From Sphingobium cupriresistens (lineage in GTDB: Bacteria; Pseudomonadota; Alphaproteobacteria; Sphingomonadales; Sphingomonadaceae), in NCBI RefSeq assembly GCF_004152865.1, contig NZ_SEOO01000002.1, positions 124,001 through 188,000 on the forward strand: a stretch of 64,000 nucleotides of DNA, written 5' to 3'. The position numbers and the translations under genes are program-made. The notes under the pieces are model-generated. The model was given only the letters and a program-made list of their open reading frames with translations, ran no database searches and was not told the origin of the DNA. Below, piece after piece: positions 34,398-43,598 of this stretch (position 1 is its first letter; each line of letters starts with the position of its first letter).

Positions 34398-34829
34398 ATG
34401 CCCGGTTCGCCCGTCATTCCATGCCTGCGCTATGCCAACGCCCCCGCCGCCATCGATTTCCTGTGCGCCGCCTTCGGTTTTGCGCGCCACGCCGTCTATC
34501 CCGACGATGCCGACCCGACCATTATCCACCACGCCCAGCTGGTGCTCGGCGGCGGCATGGTGATGTTAGGCAGCGTCAGGGATATGGAGGGCGAATCGCT
34601 CTATACCTGGTCCACGGCGCGCGACCTGGGCGGCATCACCGCCTGCGTCTATATCGTCGTGCCCGATCCTGACGGCCATTGCCTCCACGCCCGCAACGAA
34701 GGCGCGGTGGTGGTGCAGGAACCGCAGGCCAATGACGGCTATCCCGGCCGCGGCTACACCGCGCTCGACCCGGAGGGCAATGTCTGGAGCTTCGGCAGCT
34801 ACGATCCCTGGGCGCCCATCTCCGATTAA
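34398..34829 (+). CDS. VOC-family protein 2
   Basis: 143 residues of the glyoxalase/VOC fold: IPCLRYANAPAAIDFLCAAFGF at the start, VLGGGMVMLGSV, and RGYTALDPEGNVWSFGSYDPW at the end. It is only loosely like the VOC gene at 32925, so it is not a fresh duplicate. AAGGAGAGG precedes the ATG. Substrate unknown. Confidence 0.88.
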   Translation: MPGSPVIPCLRYANAPAAIDFLCAAFGFARHAVYPDDADPTIIHHAQLVLGGGMVMLGSVRDMEGESLYTWSTARDLGGITACVYIVVPDPDGHCLHARNEGAVVVQEPQANDGYPGRGYTALDPEGNVWSFGSYDPWAPISD

Positions 34830-34877
34830 GCCTTCGGCAACCCGACCGTTCTATCCTTCATCGTCAAAGGGGGGCGC

Positions 34878-35114
34878 ATGGCGCTGATCGGCTGGTTCCT
34901 GAGTTTCGTCGGCCTGTTTGGGGGCCTCGCCTTGCGGCAGGATATGCCGGTCGGCGGCTCGGTGGCGTTGTCCAATCTGGCGATCGGCTTTGCGCTGCTC
35001 GCCTGCCCGATGCTCTGGCGCGAAAAGCCGCTGGGCATTTCGCGCGGCCAGCGCATCGTCATCGCGCTGGTCATGATCCTGACGGTGCCGCTGGTGATGC
35101 TCCCGGCGGCCTGA
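34878..35114 (+). CDS. small two- or three-helix membrane protein
   Basis: 78 residues with hydrophobic segments ALIGWFLSFVGLFGGLAL, VALSNLAIGFALLACPML and IVIALVMILTVPLVMLP; likely an inner-membrane protein of three helices. GGGGGG lies just upstream of the ATG. No family recognised. It is convergent with prs, with an imperfect duplicate of the prs end between them. Confidence 0.65.
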   Translation: MALIGWFLSFVGLFGGLALRQDMPVGGSVALSNLAIGFALLACPMLWREKPLGISRGQRIVIALVMILTVPLVMLPAA

Positions 35115-35124
35115 CCATCCTCGT

Positions 35125-35219
35125 TCGAACAGGCTGGACACCGACGGAGTTTCGGTCGAACGATCCCCCGGATCGTTCGCCAGCCCATTCTCCTTTCAGT
35201 CGAACAGGCTGGAAACCGA
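35125..35219. repeat. duplicate of the prs 3' end plus hairpin
   Basis: TCGAACAGGCTGGACACCGA (35125-35144) matches TCGAACAGGCTGGAAACCGA (35200-35219) at 19 of 20 bases; the second copy codes the end of Prs (SVSSLF). Between them GAACGATCC-CCC-GGATCGTTC (35158-35178) forms a perfect nine-base hairpin. This looks like a partial tandem duplication of the prs tail. Confidence 0.65.
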
Positions 35220-36131
35220 ACTCTCGTCCGCGATCCGCTTGATCGCCTCGCCCAGCAGCGGGGCGATGGGCAAGTGGCGTATGCGCCGGGACGTGTTCAC
35301 CGCCTCGGTGCCCTGGATCGAATCGGTGATGACCAGTTCCAGCAGTTCCGACGCATCGACGCGTGCGACTGCGCCGCCCGACAGCACGCCATGGCTGACA
35401 TAGGCGATCACGCCCTCTGCGCCCTGCGCTTTCAAAGCCGCGGCGGCGTTGCACAGCGTGCCAGCCGAATCGACGATATCGTCGATCAGGATGCAGAAAC
35501 GGCCTGACACATCGCCGATGATGTTCATCACTTCGGATTCGCCGGCGCGCTCGCGGCGCTTGTCGACGATGGCGAGCGGGGCGTTGTCGAGCCGCTTGGC
35601 CAGCGCGCGGGCGCGCACCACGCCGCCCACGTCGGGGGACACGACCATGATATTCTTGTCGCCGAAGCGCGCCTGGATGTCGGCCGACATCACCGGCGCG
35701 CCGAACAGATTGTCGGTCGGAATGTCGAAAAAGCCCTGGATCTGCCCGGCGTGCAGGTCGACCGACAAGACGCGGTCGGCGCCGGCGGTGGTGATGAGGT
35801 TGGCGACCAGCTTGGCGCTGATCGGCGTGCGCGGGCCGGGCTTGCGGTCCTGCCGGGCATAGCCGAAATAGGGGACGACGGCGGTGATTCGCTTGGCCGA
35901 AGCGCGTTTCAGCGCATCGATCATGATCAGCAATTCCATCAGATTGTCGTTGGTCGGATAGGCCGTCGATTGGATCACGAACACGTCTTCGCCGCGGACA
36001 TTCTCATGAATTTCCACGAAAACTTCTTCGTCGGCGAAACGACGGACGCTGACGTCGGTCAGGGGGATTTCGATATAGTCGGCGATAGCGGCCGCGAGCG
36101 GCTTATTGGAATTGCCGGTCATGAGTTTCAT
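35196..36131 (-). CDS. prs: ribose-phosphate pyrophosphokinase
   Basis: 311-residue PRPP synthetase, feeding purine, pyrimidine, histidine, tryptophan and NAD synthesis. Seen: [20 protein letters not shown], the flexible loop [24 protein letters not shown], and the PRPP-binding loop [17 protein letters not shown]. Length and motifs match class I enzymes. It diverges from nadE, another PRPP-related gene (NAD). Confidence 0.97.
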   Translation of the reverse strand: MKLMTGNSNKPLAAAIADYIEIPLTDVSVRRFADEEVFVEIHENVRGEDVFVIQSTAYPTNDNLMELLIMIDALKRASAKRITAVVPYFGYARQDRKPGPRTPISAKLVANLITTAGADRVLSVDLHAGQIQGFFDIPTDNLFGAPVMSADIQARFGDKNIMVVSPDVGGVVRARALAKRLDNAPLAIVDKRRERAGESEVMNIIGDVSGRFCILIDDIVDSAGTLCNAAAALKAQGAEGVIAYVSHGVLSGGAVARVDASELLELVITDSIQGTEAVNTSRRIRHLPIAPLLGEAIKRIADESSVSSLFD

Positions 36132-36261
36132 GGCGAAAAACCCCAGGCTGATTGGCGTGACGAATGGATGACGATGCGCGAAACGCGGTCCCTTTAGCCG
36201 GGCATGTCCAATGTGGAAAGGCGCTTTTGCGCCAGCCCCAAAAATGGACTAGGGCGCGGAC

Positions 36262-37923
36262 ATGACCGACAAACTCGTGATCGCGCTCGCGCAGATGACC
36301 CAGTCCGTGGGCGACCTTGCGGCCAATGCCGACGCCATGCTGGAATGGCGCGCGCGGGCGACGGGCGCCGACCTTATCGTCTATCCCGAACTGCAACTGA
36401 TCGGCTATCCGCCCGAAGATCTGGTCTTGAAGCCCGCCTTGGTCACCCAGGCCAATTATCAGCTCGACCGGCTGGCGCAGGAAACCGCCGATGGCGGCCC
36501 GGCGATGCTGGTCGGCACCGTCGTTGCGGCGCAGGGCGTCCTCTTCAACGTCGTCGCCCTGCTGGAAAACGGCGCTGTCACCGCGATCCGGCAAAAGCGC
36601 GAACTGCCCAATTACGGCACCTTCGATGAAAAGCGCCTGTTCGCCCCCGGACCGCTGCCCGCGCCGATCGATTTCAAGGGCGTCAAGATCGGCGTGCCGA
36701 TCTGCGAGGATATCTGGTTCCCCTTCGTCACCGCGCATCTGCGCAGCGAAGGCGCGGAAATCCTCATCAGCCCCAATGGCAGTCCCTATGAGGTGGACAA
36801 GGACGATCGCCGCCTGAACGCCGTCGCCGGCACCCGCGTCCGCGAAACCGGCCTGCCTCTGGTCTATCTCAACCGCGTCGGCGGACAGGACGAACTGGTG
36901 TTCGACGGCGCGTCCTTCGTCATGAACGGAGACCTTGGCATCGCCCAGCAACTGCCCGATTGGGAAGAGGCGCTGGTGCTGACGCAATGGGAGAAATGGG
37001 ACGGCCAGTGGGTCTGCCTGCCCGGCGAGCAGCATGACCTCGATCCGCGCCCGGCCGACATCTACAACGCCATGGTCCTTGGCCTGCGCGACTATGTGAA
37101 CCGCAACCGCTTTCCCGGCGTGGTGCTGGGCCTTTCGGGGGGCATCGATTCCGCCCTGTCCGCCGCCGTGGCCGTCGATGCGCTCGGCCCCGACCGCGTC
37201 TGGTGCGTGATGATGCCCTCGCGCTTCACCAGCCAGGACAGTCTGGACGATGCGGTGGAATGCGCGCGCCTGCTGGGCGTCCGCTACGACACCATTCCCA
37301 TCGAACCGGCCGTCGCCGCCTTCGACACGATGCTGGCGCCCGTCTTCGAGGGTCGCCAGCGCGACCTGACCGAAGAGAATATCCAGTCGCGCATTCGCGG
37401 CGTGACCTTGATGGCCCTGTCCAACAAATATGGCCATATGCTGCTGACCACCGGCAACAAGAGCGAGATGTCGGTCGGCTATGCCACTATCTATGGCGAC
37501 ATGGCGGGCGGCTATTCGGTGCTGAAGGACGCCTATAAGACGACCGTTTTCGACCTGTGCCGCTGGCGCAACGAAAATGTCCCGTCGCTCGGTCTTGGCA
37601 TCGGGCCGGAAGGTCCGGTGATGCCCGAACGGGTCATCACCAAGCCGCCCAGCGCCGAACTGCGCGACAATCAGCGCGATGACGACAGCCTGCCGCCCTA
37701 TGAGATTCTTGATCCGATCCTCTACGGACTCGTCGAGGAGGAATTGTCGGTCGATCAACTGGTCGAGCGCGGTTTCGAGAAGGACACCGTCGCCCGGATC
37801 GAGCGCCTCCTCTACATCGCCGAATATAAGCGCCGCCAATCGCCCCCCGGCGTCAAACTGGGCATCCGCAATTTCGGCCGCGACCGCCGCTACCCGATCA
37901 CCAACGGCTTTCGCACGATATAG
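36262..37923 (+). CDS. nadE: glutamine-dependent NAD+ synthase
   Basis: 553 residues, two domains. N-terminal nitrilase-like glutaminase (about 1-250) with the Glu-Lys-Cys triad in YPELQLIGYPPEDL, KRELPNYGTFDEKR and VPICEDIWFP; C-terminal NAD synthase (about 270-553) with the PP-loop LGLSGGIDSAL and TTGNKSEMSVGYATIYGDM. It amidates nicotinate adenine dinucleotide using ammonia tunnelled from glutamine. Length is typical of the two-domain form. Confidence 0.97.
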   Translation: MTDKLVIALAQMTQSVGDLAANADAMLEWRARATGADLIVYPELQLIGYPPEDLVLKPALVTQANYQLDRLAQETADGGPAMLVGTVVAAQGVLFNVVALLENGAVTAIRQKRELPNYGTFDEKRLFAPGPLPAPIDFKGVKIGVPICEDIWFPFVTAHLRSEGAEILISPNGSPYEVDKDDRRLNAVAGTRVRETGLPLVYLNRVGGQDELVFDGASFVMNGDLGIAQQLPDWEEALVLTQWEKWDGQWVCLPGEQHDLDPRPADIYNAMVLGLRDYVNRNRFPGVVLGLSGGIDSALSAAVAVDALGPDRVWCVMMPSRFTSQDSLDDAVECARLLGVRYDTIPIEPAVAAFDTMLAPVFEGRQRDLTEENIQSRIRGVTLMALSNKYGHMLLTTGNKSEMSVGYATIYGDMAGGYSVLKDAYKTTVFDLCRWRNENVPSLGLGIGPEGPVMPERVITKPPSAELRDNQRDDDSLPPYEILDPILYGLVEEELSVDQLVERGFEKDTVARIERLLYIAEYKRRQSPPGVKLGIRNFGRDRRYPITNGFRTI

Positions 37924-37935
37924 GCAACACACAGG

Positions 37936-38009
37936 CCGTTCGGGCCGAGCGAAGGCGAAGCCCTGCACTGAGCGAAGCGAAGTGACTATGCTACGCGCGA
38001 ACCGAACGG
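37936..38009. repeat. palindromic repeat between nadE and gltX
   Basis: CCGTTCGG (37936-37943) and CCGAACGG (38002-38009) form the outer stem; inside, GAGCGAAGGCGAAG and CTGAGCGAAGCGAAGTG resemble dispersed sphingomonad repeats with GAGCGAAG cores, like the one at 29801-29868. It ends 14 bases before the gltX start. Confidence 0.55.
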
Positions 38010-38023
38010 GTTTAGGACCAATC

Positions 38024-39352
38024 ATGACCGTCATCACCCGCTTCGCCCCGTCGCCGACCGGCCACCTCCACGTCGGCAATATCCGCGCCGCGCTCCACAA
38101 CTGGCTGTGGGCGCGCAAGAGCGGCGGGCAATTCCTGCTGCGCCTCGACGATACCGATCTCGAACGCTCGCGCCCCGAATATGCGGACGGCATCAAGGCG
38201 GACCTCCATTGGCTCGGCCTCCATTGGGACGGCGAGGAAAAACAGTCGGACCGTTTCGCCCTCTACGAATCCCGGTTCGAAGCGCTGAAAGCATCGGGCC
38301 ATGTCTATCCCGCCTATGAAACCGCCCAGGAACTCGACCTGCGCCGCAAGATCCTGCTCGGCCGCGGCCTGCCGCCGGTCTATGACCGCGCCGCCCTGTC
38401 GCTGACCCCCGATCAGATCGCCGCTTATGAAGCCGAAGGCCGCCCCCCCCATTGGCGCTTCAAGCTGGACCATGAGCAGCCGATCGTCTGGACCGACCTC
38501 ATCCGCGGCGACCAGCGCTTCGACCCGAAATTGCTGTCGGATCCGGTGATCCGCCGCGCCGACGGCTCCTGGCTCTACATGCTCCCCTCGGTGATCGACG
38601 ACGTCGCCATGGGCGTCACCCATGTCCTGCGCGGCGAGGATCATGTCTCCAACACCGCGACCCAGATTCAGATGTTCACTGCCTTGGGCGCGCCACTCCC
38701 CGCCTTCGCCCATGAAGCGCTGCTGACCGGCAGCGAAGGCAAGCTGTCCAAGCGCCTCGGTTCGCTCGGCGTCGCCCATTTCCGCGAGATCGGCCTCGAA
38801 GCCATGAGCGTGGCCTCGCTGCTCGCTCGCCTCGGCAGTTCGCAGCCCATCGAACCCTTCGCGGATATCCAGCCGTTGATCGACAGTTTCGACTTCGCCC
38901 ATTTCGGCCGCGCCCCCGCGCGCTTCGATGAAGCCGAACTGGCGACCCTCAACCAGAAAATCGTCCATCTCCTTCCCTTTGAGGCTGTCGCCGATCGCCT
39001 GCCCCAGGGCATGGACGAAGCCGCCTGGACCGCCATCCGCCCCAATCTGGAAACGGTTGCCGACGCGGCCGACTGGTGGCGCATCGTCACCGGTCCGATA
39101 GACGCGCCCGCGCCAGCGGAGGAAGACCATGATTTCCTCGCCGCCGCTCACGGCATCCTGTCGAACGCCGCCTTCGACGCCGACATCTGGCGCACGCTGA
39201 CGGGGGGGCTGAAGGATGCGACCGGCCGCAAGGGCAAGACCCTCTTCCTCCCCCTCCGCCGCGCGCTGACCGGGCTGGATCACGGTCCCGACATGGGCCA
39301 GTTTCTCCCGCTGATCGGCCGGGAAGAGGCCTTGGCGCGCCTGCGATCCTGA
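38024..39352 (+). CDS. gltX: glutamate--tRNA ligase
   Basis: 442-residue class I synthetase. HIGH-type motif FAPSPTGHLHVGN at residues 7-19, LRLDDTDLERS, and the KMSKS-type motif GKLSKRLGS at about residue 240. Shorter and with a lysine-rich second motif like the second GluRS of alphaproteobacteria, so it may charge mainly tRNA(Gln) for later amidation; this is inference. The ATG at 38024 is chosen; an open frame to 37679 overlaps nadE. Its stop is followed by ten G residues and a hairpin. Confidence 0.93.
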   Translation: MTVITRFAPSPTGHLHVGNIRAALHNWLWARKSGGQFLLRLDDTDLERSRPEYADGIKADLHWLGLHWDGEEKQSDRFALYESRFEALKASGHVYPAYETAQELDLRRKILLGRGLPPVYDRAALSLTPDQIAAYEAEGRPPHWRFKLDHEQPIVWTDLIRGDQRFDPKLLSDPVIRRADGSWLYMLPSVIDDVAMGVTHVLRGEDHVSNTATQIQMFTALGAPLPAFAHEALLTGSEGKLSKRLGSLGVAHFREIGLEAMSVASLLARLGSSQPIEPFADIQPLIDSFDFAHFGRAPARFDEAELATLNQKIVHLLPFEAVADRLPQGMDEAAWTAIRPNLETVADAADWWRIVTGPIDAPAPAEEDHDFLAAAHGILSNAAFDADIWRTLTGGLKDATGRKGKTLFLPLRRALTGLDHGPDMGQFLPLIGREEALARLRS

Positions 39353-39764
39353 GGGGGGGGGGCCGGGATGACATTTTTCGTCATCCCGGCTACGTCGATT
39401 GGCTCAGGACAGGCTTAGGTAGAGATACCGCTGCGCTTGGGGCGCTTCGGAAAAATGGCGAAATGCCGGGTCAAGCCAGGCATGATGAGAGGGGAGATGC
39501 CGCAAGCGCGCTGTCCCGCATCAGCCTCTCGCTTACCTCGCTCTTGCAAACGTCCCGATGAGAGGCTTGGCGCATCCCTCCTCTTCTCTCCGGCGGCGAC
39601 GTCGCGCGGCGAGCGCTTCGCCGTGACCCTACAGGCGCGTCGGTTTGACCCCGGCGTGACCCGTCCCTTACTCTGCCGCTATATGGCCAGGGCTTTGCCG
39701 CCGCTATTGCCCGGAAAAGCCCATCGACGGTGTGAACTTCGCGCCTGTGACCCTGTGTGGCTCG
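39353..39764. other. gap after gltX with G-run, hairpin and no gene recognised
   Basis: Right after the gltX stop there are ten Gs (39353-39362), then an 11-base perfect hairpin GCCGGGATGAC/GTCATCCCGGC (39362-39390) with loop ATTTTTC. The hairpin may end gltX transcription or be a dispersed repeat of the CCGGGATGAC type. The rest, to 39764, has short open frames without ribosome-binding sites or recognisable protein features; I see no tRNA or other RNA gene in it. Confidence 0.5.
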
Positions 39765-40130
39765 CTATTTCCCCTGCAGCGCGCTTGCGCACGCCGCCGG
39801 ATCGACATCTGCGCCCACCGGGCTGCGCGCATCAACATGGGTGACCACCGGTTCCTTGCCCCGTGCGGGCGCATAGAGATAGGCGTCGAGTATGCAGCGG
39901 CCATTGGCGAACTGCAGTTTGCGCACCGTGGTTTCGCGAATGTCGAGCCGGGGCTGGCCGAACATCTGCGTCAGCGCGCGCGCGTCCGACCCCATTAGCG
40001 GCCCCTGCTTCATGAAGGCGCTGGCCGGCGGGCCGGCCGGCGGCGGGGCATAATTGCCCCTGGGCACGACGCCGCCACCGCAGGCGGCCAGCGGCAGGCA
40101 CAATGCCGTCATAAAAGGTCGGAAATTCAT
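39765..40130 (-). CDS. small lipoprotein of unknown function
   Basis: 121 residues. The N terminus MNFRPFMTALCLPLAACGGG is a lipoprotein signal with lipobox LAAC (Cys17). The mature part has a Pro-rich start, then MFGQPRLDIRETTVRKLQFANGRCILDAYLY, similar in form to small SmpA/OmlA-like outer-membrane lipoproteins, but I do not assign it. Its ATG overlaps the stop of the EI24-type gene (ATGA), so both are one operon. Confidence 0.75.
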   Translation of the reverse strand: MNFRPFMTALCLPLAACGGGVVPRGNYAPPPAGPPASAFMKQGPLMGSDARALTQMFGQPRLDIRETTVRKLQFANGRCILDAYLYAPARGKEPVVTHVDARSPVGADVDPAACASALQGK

Positions 40131-40792
40131 GCGGATGTCTTTCGCCCAAGCAACATATGCACGGCCATAGCCGCGCTCCAGATCGGCGCAAGCAGGTTGA
40201 CCAGCGGGATCAGGAACGCAAGCGCCGAAACGAGCCCCAAAAGCCACCGGCTGCCGCGCGACAGCGGCTGGAGGGCGGGATGACGCGGTTCCACCATGTC
40301 GGCCATGTCGCGACCCAGCAGATAGGCGTTGACCATCAGGAACAGCCCGATCGTCCCCACTCCTGTCACCAGCAACAGGATATAGGCGGGCAGCGCCAGA
40401 AGGTTCCAGCCCAGCGTGCGCGCCAGCGAGGCGAACGCGAAGCGCAGGCTGCGCGCCCAGCCCACCGGCCGGGCAGCGAGCGCCGCCTGGGGGTAACTAT
40501 CCCGCTCCACCGCTTCGATAATGTCGTCGGCGAACAGGCCCATCACCGCCATCGCCACCGCGCGGAACAGCAGCCAGCCCGCGCCCACCATCAGCAGCGC
40601 CGTGGCGGTCGCTTCGGCGATGCCGCCGCCGCCCCAGCCGAAATGCAGCCGCAGCGCATGAAACCCGGCCCATAGCGCCCCGGCCGATCCTGCGAAGATC
40701 AGCAGCGTCAGCACCAGCGTCTTGAACAGCAGGCGCAGCGCCGCGCCATGGAAGAGGGAAGGAAAGGCGCGCAGGGCGGCGGTCAGGACCAT
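40127..40792 (-). CDS. EI24/CysZ-like membrane protein
   Basis: 221 residues, polytopic: LLFKTLVLTLLIFAGSAGALWAG, ATALLMVGAGWLLFRAVAMAVMGLFADDIIEAVE (the EI24-type re-entrant region with its FADDI motif), NLLALPAYILLLVTGVGTIGLFLMVNAYLLGRD and LLGLVSALAFLIPLVNLLAPI. The family includes CysZ sulfate permeases, but most alphaproteobacterial members are uncharacterised. ATG at 40792; longer frames run into the adk-like gene's upstream region. Confidence 0.82.
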   Translation of the reverse strand: MVLTAALRAFPSLFHGAALRLLFKTLVLTLLIFAGSAGALWAGFHALRLHFGWGGGGIAEATATALLMVGAGWLLFRAVAMAVMGLFADDIIEAVERDSYPQAALAARPVGWARSLRFAFASLARTLGWNLLALPAYILLLVTGVGTIGLFLMVNAYLLGRDMADMVEPRHPALQPLSRGSRWLLGLVSALAFLIPLVNLLAPIWSAAMAVHMLLGRKTSA

Positions 40793-40943
40793 GGTCCTGT
40801 CTATCCGCCCGCACGGGCGCAAGGTCAATCGGCGCGGTTGCACGGACTGCGCTTGCACGCGGGCGCAGGTTGCATGGGGGCGAACTGGCCGGTAGAGACA
40901 GCGCAATTTCTTCCCCATCCCCTTTTTTGCATAAGGATATTGC

Positions 40944-41966
40944 GTGACCGCATCCTCCACGCCCCAGGAAATCCCGGCCGCCACGCTCGACATTGTCGCC
41001 ATCGGCAACGCCATCGTCGACGTGCTCGCGCGCAGCGAAGACGCCTTCCTGGCGCAACATGCGCTGACCAAGGGCGGGATGCAGTTGATCGACGCCGCCA
41101 TGGCGGAGACGCTCTACGCCGACATGCCGCAGGCGAAGGAAATTAGCGGCGGATCGGCCGCCAACACGTTGGCGGGCCTTGCCGCGCTGGGGAAAAAATG
41201 TGGCTTCATCGGCCAGGTGAACGACGATCAGTTGGGCGCGGTCTTCGCCCATGACATTCATGCTCTGGGCATCCGCTTCGACACGCCGGTCATGCACGGA
41301 CAAGTGCCGACCGCGCGCTGCCTGATCCTGGTGACCCCGGACGCTCAGCGGACGATGAACACCTTCTTGGGCGCGTCGCAATTCCTGCCGGAAGCGGCAG
41401 TGGATTTCGACCTCATCCGGTCGGCCAAAATCCTGTATCTGGAAGGCTATCTGTGGGATCCGGAGCAGCCGCGCGCGGCGATGCGGGCGGCGATCGACGC
41501 GGCGCGCGGCGCAGGGCGCAAGGTCGCCTTCACGCTGTCGGACAATTTCGTGATCGACCGGCATCGCGGCGATTTCATCGACCTGATCGATCAGGGGATG
41601 ATCGACATCCTCTTCTCCAACGAGGGCGAGATTCAGTCGCTCGCCCAGATCGACGATTTCGACAAAGCGCTGTCCCGCTTCGCCGACAAGGTGCCGGTGC
41701 TGGTGTCGACTCGCAGCGAAAAGGGCGCCGTCGCGATGGTCGATGGCGTGCGCCACGAAGCGCCGGCCGCGACGGTCGCGCAGATCGTTGACACCACCGG
41801 GGCGGGCGACCTGTTCGCCGCCGGTTTCCTGGCGGCCCATATCGACGGCCGCAGCGTCGAAGATGCGCTGGCGCTGGGCGCGGCCGCGGCGGCCGAAGTG
41901 ATCTCCCACTGGGGCGCGCGCCCGGAAGCCGATCTGGGCGTGATCCGCGACGCGCTGTTCGCCTGA
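40944..41966 (+). CDS. adenosine-kinase-like PfkB sugar kinase
   Basis: 340 residues of the ribokinase/PfkB family: the N-terminal GNAIVDV, the conserved glycine pair SGGSAANTLAGLAALG, and the catalytic DTTGAGDLFAAGFL with the base Asp. Such proteins phosphorylate adenosine or related nucleosides; sugar kinases of the family cannot be excluded. It starts at GTG with AAGGAT upstream. It diverges from the EI24/lipoprotein pair and ends at a hairpin terminator. Confidence 0.88.
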   Translation: MTASSTPQEIPAATLDIVAIGNAIVDVLARSEDAFLAQHALTKGGMQLIDAAMAETLYADMPQAKEISGGSAANTLAGLAALGKKCGFIGQVNDDQLGAVFAHDIHALGIRFDTPVMHGQVPTARCLILVTPDAQRTMNTFLGASQFLPEAAVDFDLIRSAKILYLEGYLWDPEQPRAAMRAAIDAARGAGRKVAFTLSDNFVIDRHRGDFIDLIDQGMIDILFSNEGEIQSLAQIDDFDKALSRFADKVPVLVSTRSEKGAVAMVDGVRHEAPAATVAQIVDTTGAGDLFAAGFLAAHIDGRSVEDALALGAAAAAEVISHWGARPEADLGVIRDALFA

Positions 41967-41974
41967 CATGGACA

Positions 41975-42004
41975 AGGCCCGCTTCTCATTGGAGAGGCGG
42001 GCCT
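41975..42004. terminator. hairpin terminator between convergent genes
   Basis: AGGCCCGC-T-TCTC and GAGA-G-GCGGGCCT form a 13-base stem (one T-G wobble) with loop ATTG, directly after the kinase and before the flippase end. T-runs are short on both strands, so it is a moderate terminator. Confidence 0.65.
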
Positions 42005-42014
42005 GTCTATCGGG

Positions 42015-43553
42015 TCACTCGGCCTTTTGCTTGCGGAACAGTGCGCGGTCGTCGGACCCGAAGCCCCAGCGCCATATGACGAGGCCATAGGCGCCCAATA
42101 TCGCCCAAACGCCGACCGCCAGTTCGACCCATTCGAGGCGCGGCGGCAGAGCGACGAAGCCCGCGCCGACGATGCAGGCGACGCCCGCGGCGCTCAGCAG
42201 CGGCCAGCGCCAGGCATTGATCGGCGCATCGAGCAGCCGGGCGAGCAGCCGCGCTTTGACGAAAGCCCCCACCGCCAGCGCCAGGCAGAGCGCGAGCGCG
42301 GGCGCGGCGGCCACCCACATCACCGGCAGGGCCATCCTGCGGGCCAACAGGATCAGCGCGAAGCTGAAAGCCGCCTGCAAGCCGATCATGACGAGCGAGA
42401 TCATCAGGTTGCGGTGCCGGGCGATATAGACCAGCGCCGATTCGCTGACGACCGCCGTGGCCGCCACCACTTCGGCGAGCAGCAGGAAGGCGAGCGCGCC
42501 GGTGCCGCCGACGAAATGCGGGCCGACAAGCCCCATCACCGCTTCGCCGGGGATGCCGAGCGCGAGCGCGATGCCCGCCTGCGCCGCGATAATCCAGAAC
42601 CCGACCTGGCTGACCTGACGGGCGATGCCGGCCAGGTTGTTTTCTGCTAGGTTGCGGGTGATGACCGGGCCAAGAATGGGGTCGAAGCTGGTCTTGAGCT
42701 TCTGCGGCAAGGACGCGACCTGCTGGGCGACATAATAGATGCCGATCACCGCCGGGCTGACGAACAGGCCCAATATCGCCATGTCGAGCCGGCGCGACCC
42801 CCATTCGACGCCGTCGGCCGCTGCAAGCGGCAGGTTGCGGCGGGCGAGCCGCCAGAGCCGCCCGCCATCGGGCCGCCACCCCCGCGGCAGGCCATAATGG
42901 CGCGCCATCGGGATCAGCGAAGCGACCAGCGCCGCGATCATCGACAGGGCATAGGAGAGGATCAGGCCGTCGCGGGTCGAATAGAAGGCGAAGGCGAAAG
43001 CGCCGATGCTGATTGCCCAGGGTTCGATGATCGAGCGCGCGCGCACGGTGGCGCCAACGTCGAAGCGATAGGCGCAGGCCGCCAGCGCCACGTCCGATCC
43101 CGCCACGGCGATCACGACCAGCGCCAGCAACCGGTCGAGGCCGTTAATGCCGCTATTGGGGAACATCGCCTGGGGAAAGGCGACCAGCAGGCCAGCGCCG
43201 ACCAGCGCGGCGAACAAGGTGACGACCATGGCGTCGGTCACGACATGGGCATGGGGCCGTTCGGTCTGGCTGAGCGCGCCGGCCAGGCCGCGTTTCAACC
43301 CCAGCGTGGCCAGTTGCGCCACGAATTCGACAACCAGCACGGCATAGGCGAACCGGCCGAGCGCATCCGCCCCGTACCACCGCCCCGCGATGAACAGGAA
43401 GGGCAGCCGCGCGGCGAGCCGCAGCAGAAAGCCGAATATATTGGTGCGCCCGCCCTTGGCCAGGGCGGCGATGTCATCCTGATCCTTGGATGCGGATGCC
43501 TGTGTCCCCGATACCGGCGTCGCCAACGAACCCTGAACCCCCTGCGTCATCAT
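42015..43553 (-). CDS. polysaccharide flippase-like (MOP superfamily) membrane protein
   Basis: 512 residues with about 12-14 hydrophobic segments (IFGFLLRLAARLPFLFIAGRWYGADALGRFAYAVLV, LLALVVIAVAGSDVALAACAY, GIYYVAQQVASLPQKLKTSFDPI and more). The PLGP-like PQKLKTSFDPILGPV and the transport fold place it with Wzx/MurJ-like lipid-linked sugar flippases. The N-terminal 35 residues are polar. No glycosyltransferases are adjacent, so the substrate is unclear. Two adjacent ATGs (43553 and 43550) are possible starts. Confidence 0.8.
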   Translation of the reverse strand: MMTQGVQGSLATPVSGTQASASKDQDDIAALAKGGRTNIFGFLLRLAARLPFLFIAGRWYGADALGRFAYAVLVVEFVAQLATLGLKRGLAGALSQTERPHAHVVTDAMVVTLFAALVGAGLLVAFPQAMFPNSGINGLDRLLALVVIAVAGSDVALAACAYRFDVGATVRARSIIEPWAISIGAFAFAFYSTRDGLILSYALSMIAALVASLIPMARHYGLPRGWRPDGGRLWRLARRNLPLAAADGVEWGSRRLDMAILGLFVSPAVIGIYYVAQQVASLPQKLKTSFDPILGPVITRNLAENNLAGIARQVSQVGFWIIAAQAGIALALGIPGEAVMGLVGPHFVGGTGALAFLLLAEVVAATAVVSESALVYIARHRNLMISLVMIGLQAAFSFALILLARRMALPVMWVAAAPALALCLALAVGAFVKARLLARLLDAPINAWRWPLLSAAGVACIVGAGFVALPPRLEWVELAVGVWAILGAYGLVIWRWGFGSDDRALFRKQKAE

Positions 43554-43598
43554 GTTTCTATTTCTGTTGTACGGGCAATAGGGCGCGAGCGCGACGGC

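Noticed and set aside
36103-38196. 697-codon frame opposite nadE
   Set aside because: Antisense shadow of a strongly recognisable NAD synthase; composition is Arg/Gly/Ala-rich without motifs.
39437-39844. 135-codon frame after gltX
   Set aside because: Overlaps the lipoprotein gene on the other strand, no ribosome-binding site and no domain.
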